From Pseudomonadota bacterium (GTDB lineage: Bacteria > Pseudomonadota > Gammaproteobacteria > Steroidobacterales > Steroidobacteraceae): DNA of 50,563 bases. Both the position numbers and the translations under genes were made by a program. Under the pieces are notes generated by a model, which was not told where the DNA came from, did not search any database, and saw nothing but the letters and a program-made list of their open reading frames with translations. The stretch is taken from NCBI GenBank assembly GCA_016703895.1, contig JADJBE010000013.1, forward strand, positions 1 through 50,563. The letters run 5' to 3'. Position 1 is the first letter of the stretch; every line of letters begins with the position of its first letter. Below, in pieces: positions 46,180 to 50,563 of the stretch.

Positions 46180-46587
46180 ATGGCGTTTCGCTTCCGCAAG
46201 TCATACAAGCTAGCTCCCGGCGTACGGATGAACGTTGGACTGAACGGCCTGTCGCTGTCACTCGGCCCTCGTGGGGCGAAAGTGAACCTCAGCAGTCGCG
46301 GGACCAATCTTTCCACAAGCGCTTTCGGTTTCACTTCCTCTACTCGCCTTTTCGATGCGACGAAGTCCGAAGTCCGTCGGAAGAAGGCGACTCACACTGA
46401 AATCTTTCGCGGCTGCGCGCCAACCACGATGCAAGCCACGGGGATAATCGACGAAAGCGGCGAATTAGTCCTGCGCGATGCAAACGGCACCGCACTTTCG
46501 CCAGAGTTACGGCTGCTTTCGATAAGGCAAAACAAGCAGACATTCATTGAGTTCCTCGGGGCGGAAGAGCGATCCCGCAATTCTTGA
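46180..46587 (+). CDS. N-terminal ORF of decayed DUF4236 gene
   Basis: A 135-residue open frame beginning MAFRFRKSYKLAPGVRMNVG, shown here as FRFRKSYKLAPGV, with LSLSLGPRGAKVNLSSRGTN: the conserved DUF4236 head. Full-length relatives are several times longer. The frame stops at TGA 46585-46587, yet the same frame then resumes readable homologous sequence (see pseudogene entry). The ORF could still give a truncated protein. A TTG at 46141 in frame is a weaker start. Confidence 0.65.
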   Translation: MAFRFRKSYKLAPGVRMNVGLNGLSLSLGPRGAKVNLSSRGTNLSTSAFGFTSSTRLFDATKSEVRRKKATHTEIFRGCAPTTMQATGIIDESGELVLRDANGTALSPELRLLSIRQNKQTFIEFLGAEERSRNS

Positions 46588-47407
46588 TTTGAATCGCTAG
46601 AACGGTTTCATGTGGACCTGCCGGACCCGCGATCTGCGGTTCGATATGTGGCTGTCCCATTCGAAGAACATCCCCAACCGAAACCGACCGAACCAGCGCA
46701 AATCGCATATTCTCTATTGGATCGCCTTCTAGTAGCTCGCCGAAAGGAGTAGACCAGCGGAACAGATCCGCGGCGGTCCAATACGAAAAGGAGTCGCACA
46801 ATTGGCGCGTCCAAGTTTCGGAATTGATTCATCGAAAGGCCGCTTATGACGCGCGGCAAGCGCCACGTTTCTTCACTCTTCTCGGGCGACGGAGACCGGG
46901 AGGTGACAGTGCTTGAAGAGCGACTCAAAGTGCGTCTAGCGGCAGTTAGCTGGCCTCGTGAGACCAACGTTTCCTTCGATGTAACGGAGAACGGTCGACA
47001 AGTTCTGCTTTGAAGTTGATCTGCCCGAAATAGAAGAAATGCCAAGACAGACCTTTGTGGTAGCGAGGCGCGAACTTCGTCTAACTTCAAAGTCGGCCTC
47101 GGAGGCGAGTGCGAGCTGTACATGAGGGCATGTTCATGCGGTCGGACTCCTAATTCTCGGCGAAGTCTTTGCAACACTTCCGATGTGCGATCTAGTGACG
47201 ATTTCGGGGTATTCTCAGCGTCCTAACAAGAAGACGGGTGCAACCGAGGATCAATACCTTTATTCAGCGAGGGTAACTCGCGAGGAATGGATGAGAATCG
47301 ACTTTTCCGCTCTGAAGCAAGTCGATCCGGTCACAGCTTTTGACGCCTTTACTACCCGTCGAGACGTGAGCAGAATAGGTCTATTCCGCACTATCGATCC
47401 ACCTTGA
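46180..47407 (+). pseudogene. DUF4236-type protein gene, broken by several lesions
   Basis: Conceptual reading of the region gives one continuous long protein only if several errors are bridged. After the stop at 46585-46587, the same frame reads LERFHVDLPDPRSAVRYVAVP and PFEEHPQPKPTEPAQIAYSL before TAG 46750. A second frame follows from 46752 (YEKESHNWRVQVSELIHRKA). The first frame returns at 46885 (GDGDREVTVLEERLK, SWPRETNVSFDV) until TGA 47011. DLPEIEEMPRQTFVV follows in a third frame, then HVHAVGLLILGEVFATLP and SGYSQRPNKKTGA to TGA 47405. At least four disruptions are needed. Remnants match the middle and C-terminus of long DUF4236 proteins. Confidence 0.82.
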
Positions 47408-47758
47408 CAGCAGAAGGCTACCTATCAAAGCCGACCCCGAGTGCTAACGGCGTGCAATGCAAGGTTAACTTTCCATTCGGTCGTTCCTTTACCGATTTCA
47501 CTTGGACAAGCGCAGCGGCGCGCCGATGTCCAGCGAACGAGACGGTCATTGACGTAGTTCCGAACATATTCTCGGTATCAATGTAGAACTCAATCGTGAC
47601 GCCATGCCGTGACGACTTACATCGCCTGTGTTCATTTGACTGCGTGACCATGATCGCTTTGAAGTAATAGTCCGTATTGGAAAATATTAGACCGCCGGGT
47701 GCGATAAGGTCTGCCAGCGCTGCGCTAGTCCACGATTCGCGCTCGACATGACAACGTC
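47408..47758. other. Gap without a firm gene, left flank of the insertion sequence
   Basis: No confident gene. On the minus strand an uninterrupted frame runs from the insertion junction (47758) to TAG 47418-47420; it contains ALADLIAPGGLIFSNTDYYF but no family is recognised. Another minus frame from the junction reads VVMSSANRGLAQRW and stops at 47687-47689; joined across the insertion it is the likely lost end of the HNH gene. Confidence 0.4.
47755..47758. repeat. Target-site duplication, left copy (CGTC)
   Basis: CGTC borders the left inverted end and recurs at 48946-48949 beyond the right end. A 4-bp duplication is usual for several IS3-family groups. Confidence 0.75.
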
Positions 47759-47820
47759 GGTAATCCCCCGCGCAACTGGGGGTCTGAGAAGTAGAATTTT
47801 CTCTATTGGAGGAGTTCTAC

Positions 47821-48087
47821 ATGAAGCGATCGAGATTTTCGGATAGCCAAATCCTGGCGGTGCTGAAGCAAGCTGAGGCGGGCAAGACGGTGCCGGACCT
47901 GTGCCGCGAGCACGGCATCAGCAACGCGACGTTCTACAAGTGGCGAGCGAAGTACGGTGGCATGGATGCGTCACTGTTGGGGCGGATGAAGGAGCTGGAA
48001 GAGGAGAACCGGCGCCTGAAGAAGTTGTACGTGGAGGCGCAGATCAAGGCGGACATTGTCGCGAAGGCCCTCGCAAAAAAACTCTAA
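47821..48087 (+). CDS. IS3-family transposase OrfA
   Basis: 88 residues with a helix-turn-helix: RFSDSQILAVLKQAEAGKTV, ELCREHGISNATFYKWRAKY in type (here LCREHGISNATFYKWRAKYG), then a leucine-zipper-like helix LGRMKELEEENRRLKKLY and a KADIVAKALAKKL tail. It binds the element ends. A strong GGAGGAG site precedes ATG 47821. The stop lies just after the A7 run at 48075-48081. Slipping back one base there fuses it to orfB (ALAKK-TLRPSRRR...), the expected way to make OrfAB. Confidence 0.9.
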   Translation: MKRSRFSDSQILAVLKQAEAGKTVPDLCREHGISNATFYKWRAKYGGMDASLLGRMKELEEENRRLKKLYVEAQIKADIVAKALAKKL

Positions 48088-48907
48088 GGCCATCTCGCCG
48101 GCGCGAGGTGGCCAGATGGGCGGTGGAAGAACGGGGCTTGAGCATTCGGTTAGCCTGTGAGGCCTTTGGCTTGAGCCAGAGCGGCTACCGATACGAGCCG
48201 AAGCTGGATGGCGAGAACACGAAGATCGCCGACTGGCTGATCCGGCTGACCGACAACCATCGCAACTGGGGTTTTGGGCTGTGCTTCTTGTTTCTGCGCA
48301 ACGTCAGGGGCTATGGCTGGAACCACAAGCGGGTGTACCGGATTTACTGCCAGCTGGAGCTGAACCTGCGGATCAAGCCCAAGAAGCGCATGGTGCGCGA
48401 GAAACCACAGCCACTGGCGGTGCCTGAAGCGCTGAACCAGGTGTGGTCGATGGACTTCATGCACGACCAGTTAGGCGATGGCCGCACGTTCCGGCTGTTC
48501 AACGTGATCGACGACTTTAATCGTGAAGCGCTGGGTATCGAAGTGGACTTCTCGCTGCCCTCGGAACGGGTGATCCGCAGCCTGGATCAGATTATCGCGT
48601 GGCGTGGACAACCCGCGGTTCTACGCTGCGACAACGGCCCAGAATATATCAGTGCGACGCTGCGGGAATGGGCAACCAGACGCAGCATCCGCATCGACTA
48701 TATCCAGCCAGGCAAGCCGCAGCAGAATGCGTATGTGGAGCGGTTCAACCGACGGTGCGCTACGAGTGGTTAGCACAGTATCTGTTCGACAATCTGGATG
48801 AGGTGCAGCGATTCGCCACACGCTGGCTGTGGGCATACAATCACGAACGCCCACACATGGCCTTGGGCGGGTTTACACCGATACAGCGGCTGGCCATGGC
48901 CGGTTAG
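48082..48907 (+). pseudogene. IS3-family transposase OrfB with single-base deletion
   Basis: The frame entered by -1 slippage reads LSIRLACEAFGLSQSGYRYE, VWSMDFMHDQLGDGRTFRLF (first catalytic Asp), RCDNGPEYIS (second Asp) and PQQNAYVERFNR (Glu), a complete DDE triad. It then derails at about 48752 and stops at 48771-48773. The next frame gives VRYEWLAQYLFDNLDEVQRF and ALGGFTPIQRLAM to TAG 48907. One missing A in CCGACGG (expected CCGAACGG, giving NRTVRYEW) explains it. The last 50 residues are normally needed, so the transposase is probably defective. The window cannot exclude a sequencing error. Confidence 0.85.
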
Positions 48908-48940
48908 TACTACTTCTCCGCCCCACGAAAAATGGGAGGA

Positions 48941-49537
48941 TTACCCGTCCACGCTGGATGAAATTTGGTCCACGAAAGAGGTATAGAGTGCGTGAAGCCG
49001 CTGGTCATCTCCAAATTCGAACCGGTCGTATATGGAGTTATCGATATAAGACGAAGCTGATCGCGGTCCGGGAGGACATATGACAATACCTCGCTCATCC
49101 ACGATGCCGACCTTCTTGCAACGCGCAAAGAGCTCAAGATCCTTCCCGGTGAGCAATTCCGGCTTGGCAAGCTGAACCACTCTCTTGTGGTTGATGTATC
49201 CCCAAGTGATGCCGATACGTAGCCACTCATCGCTGGCTTGGGCCCGCTGCCCCGCGACGGTTGCGCCCAAGGATCTTTGATTTCGTACTTCTGACGTCCA
49301 GTGCTCCTTAGCATGCCTCAATTCCGACGGCCCTAGATTTTTCGTCAGTTTTCGAGTCGTATGCGCCTCGTCATGGTGGGCGGCGCAGAGAACGACTAGA
49401 TTCGTCTCGGAGTTGTTGTTTCTATCTTCATCAATGTGATGAATCTGACAGCCACCTTGCTGACAGACACAACATACATATTTACTCTCGTAGAGAAGCC
49501 TGTGCTTGACTTGTACTGGTATTGGTCGCCGTCGCAT
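48941..49537 (-). CDS. HNH endonuclease-domain protein, end altered by the insertion sequence
   Basis: 198 residues. N-terminal HNH nuclease: YVCCVCQQGGCQIHHIDEDR, NLVVLCAAHHDEAH with Cys, paired His, Asn and final His. The unrecognised C-terminal part includes RIGITWGYINHKRVVQLAK and YDRFEFGDDQRLHALYTSF. Its stop TAA (48941-48943) belongs to the inverted end of the insertion sequence. Joining the flanks across one CGTC copy extends the frame by about 22 residues to TAA 47687-47689. So the native gene likely ended there and the insertion replaced the tail with one Gly. DNA specificity unknown. Confidence 0.8.
   Translation of the reverse strand: MRRRPIPVQVKHRLLYESKYVCCVCQQGGCQIHHIDEDRNNNSETNLVVLCAAHHDEAHTTRKLTKNLGPSELRHAKEHWTSEVRNQRSLGATVAGQRAQASDEWLRIGITWGYINHKRVVQLAKPELLTGKDLELFARCKKVGIVDERGIVICPPGPRSASSYIDNSIYDRFEFGDDQRLHALYTSFVDQISSSVDG
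48946..48949. repeat. Target-site duplication, right copy (CGTC)
   Basis: Identical to 47755-47758. It sits directly after the right inverted end and inside the HNH gene. Confidence 0.75.
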
Positions 49538-49653
49538 AATTTTCTGGCGTTGCTGCGGAAGCGCTAGCCGAACGTCACGCTAGAACTGACTGCCGCGTCC
49601 TCTGCCTACCTGGCACGTTAGGCTTATTAGCGCATGCGCACCGCGGCGATTTG

Positions 49654-50289
49654 TTAGCGGTCAACGAAGTCACGTCGAACTTCCTCGGGGTGATACTCCT
49701 TGTTCCAATCCCAGCCCGCATCCGGGCGTGCAAGTAGCTTGTGCGGTGGCCATATACGCGCGGCTTTGAGGACAACTTGATTCTCTATCATTGCCGCTTT
49801 CTCCACCTCCAATTTCAAAGCGTGCGAAAGATCAAATAGTGCCCTGAATTCCGCGGGCTCTATCGCAAGAATGTTCCGCCCTTGCCCACCAATTTGCAAT
49901 ACTTCAGTGACATCATCGAGTGTTAGGACGGCCGCGACTATTTGCGTTTCTTCGAACGAGTTGACTGAATGCGCGATCCACTTATCGCGTAAGTCTTTTA
50001 CTCGCCTGTGGGTGCATCGGTGTTCTTCGCTCAATGCTTCGAGCCATTCAGATTGTAGCCGCGTGCGCACTCCGGAACCGAAGGTACGGCAATAGCGCAC
50101 AATAGCAGCGACAGCTAAAGAGCTTAAAACGTAAGGATGTGTGCCCGAAACCTCGAAACATAGCGCGTACGTGCGAGACAGCTCTTTGACGGAGATCAGG
50201 TCGGCGCGAATTGCAAGTAAATCGGCAAGCACTTTGGCTTCCGGGACGGAAAAGTCAATGAGCCGTGGGATGGGTCTAGGTGTACTCAT
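49654..50289 (-). CDS. HEPN-motif protein of unknown function (AbiU2-like)
   Basis: 211 residues, predominantly helical. A central RDKWIAH gives the R-x(4-6)-H signature of HEPN ribonuclease-type domains, preceded by RCTHRRVKDL and followed by SVNSFEETQ. N-terminal LIDFSVPEAKVLADLLAIRA and YVLSSLAVAAIVRYC form helices. AbiU2-like HEPN proteins contain the same RxKxxAH motif after a helix. The motif is short and catalysis is inference. ATG 50289 is preferred over TTG 50295. The gap of 116 bp to the HNH gene shows nothing else. Confidence 0.6.
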   Translation of the reverse strand: MSTPRPIPRLIDFSVPEAKVLADLLAIRADLISVKELSRTYALCFEVSGTHPYVLSSLAVAAIVRYCRTFGSGVRTRLQSEWLEALSEEHRCTHRRVKDLRDKWIAHSVNSFEETQIVAAVLTLDDVTEVLQIGGQGRNILAIEPAEFRALFDLSHALKLEVEKAAMIENQVVLKAARIWPPHKLLARPDAGWDWNKEYHPEEVRRDFVDR

Positions 50290-50387
50290 TGGCAATGTCT
50301 CAGCTCAGCTCAGCCTTGTCGCGCGCGTGCCCGGCAGTCGAGCCTAGGGACGTGCAGCTCCGGCGATGGGTGTGCGACCGATCCGGG

Positions 50388-50561
50388 TCACTGGTTTCTA
50401 TCGCCGAACGTGCCGACGTAAGATTTGCACCCTGCTTGCTCTTCGGTATCGCCGAGTTGGCTGCACGGCGCGTCGTTGTGGAGTTTTTTGTCCTCCGCCC
50501 ATTTCCACCCCTTGTTCCTTGCGTCACGTCCGCGTGCCCATTCGGCCTGGGCCGCGGGATC
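50388..50561 (-). CDS. C-terminal part of a gene entering from the right edge
   Basis: A minus-strand frame is open from the window edge to TGA 50388-50390 (57 codons). It reads AAQAEWARGRDARNKGWKWA and ends CKSYVGTFGDRNQ, hydrophilic and Trp/Lys-rich, looking like coding sequence. No family recognised. Only this partial end is available. The 90 bp between it and the HEPN gene is unassigned. Confidence 0.45.
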   Translation of the reverse strand, partial: DPAAQAEWARGRDARNKGWKWAEDKKLHNDAPCSQLGDTEEQAGCKSYVGTFGDRNQ

Positions 50562-50563
50562 TG

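Larger units (their letters stand above)
47759..48945 (+). mobile_element. IS3-family insertion sequence, 1187 bp
   Basis: Left end GGTAATCC (47759-47766) and right end GGATTACC (48938-48945) are inverted copies. Behind them both ends have weakly matching continuation, including GAGAAGTAG on each side. A 4-bp direct repeat CGTC flanks the element. Inside are orfA, an A7 slippery run at 48075-48081 suited to -1 frameshifting, and orfB of the DDE transposase type. The length is standard for IS3. orfB has a 1-base deletion, so this copy is probably not autonomous. Confidence 0.85.

Overview
The window looks like chromosomal DNA of a GC-rich (about 60% by eye) proteobacterium, most likely a gammaproteobacterium of the Nevskiales/Steroidobacter/Xanthomonas-like breadth. 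The hints are a rhombosortase-type GlyGly-CTERM lipoprotein, a PdsO-like OmpA protein, several Tat-exported oxidoreductases, DUF1838 and DUF4404 proteins and an ATP-grasp/alpha-E/transglutaminase cluster. This placement is inference. No rRNA, complete tRNA or CRISPR array was seen.

1-7.1 kb: envelope and transport genes. They are a Gcw_chp-type outer-membrane protein cut by the window edge, a cupin, an OmpA-like glycine-zipper protein, an orphan TRAP-type solute-binding lipoprotein, a DmeF-like metal exporter coupled to an N2227-type methyltransferase, a DUF1838 protein and a small secreted protein. 7.1-11.4 kb: a four-gene operon (LeuC-like, LeuD-like, HMG-CoA-lyase-like, CaiB/BaiF CoA-transferase) that together looks like C5-dicarboxylate (citramalate/mesaconate-type) catabolism rather than leucine synthesis. 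11.6-14.8 kb: Tat-type SDR, rhombotarget lipoprotein divergent from a TetR regulator with two palindromic operators between them, DUF4404 and cytochrome c.

14.9-20.7 kb: a DnaQ-fold exonuclease, then a tightly coupled leftward operon of MFS exporter, nuclease-helicase, luciferase-like oxidoreductase and PPOX-fold flavoprotein. 20.8-29.4 kb: a peptide/amide-bond modification cluster (circularly permuted ATP-grasp, alpha-E, two transglutaminases, one fused to DUF2126, and a class II amidotransferase-fold protein), with a glutaminase translationally coupled to its end. 29.4-43.8 kb: housekeeping and accessory genes: rlmE, FAD oxidoreductase, TrmH-family methyltransferase, RND pump, Tat-type M24 peptidase and MDR dehydrogenase, murI, GNAT, PaiB-like protein, chromate transporter and Tat-exported Fe/Mn superoxide dismutase.

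43.8-50.6 kb is different: an accessory, decaying region. It holds a nucleotidyltransferase gene with an in-frame stop next to its small partner, a tRNA-3'-end-like fragment, a DUF4236 gene broken by several lesions, an IS3-family element with visible inverted ends and a 4-bp target duplication that cut off the end of an HNH nuclease gene, a HEPN-motif protein and a partial gene at the right edge. Across the window, six of ten convergent gene pairs overlap at their 3' ends.
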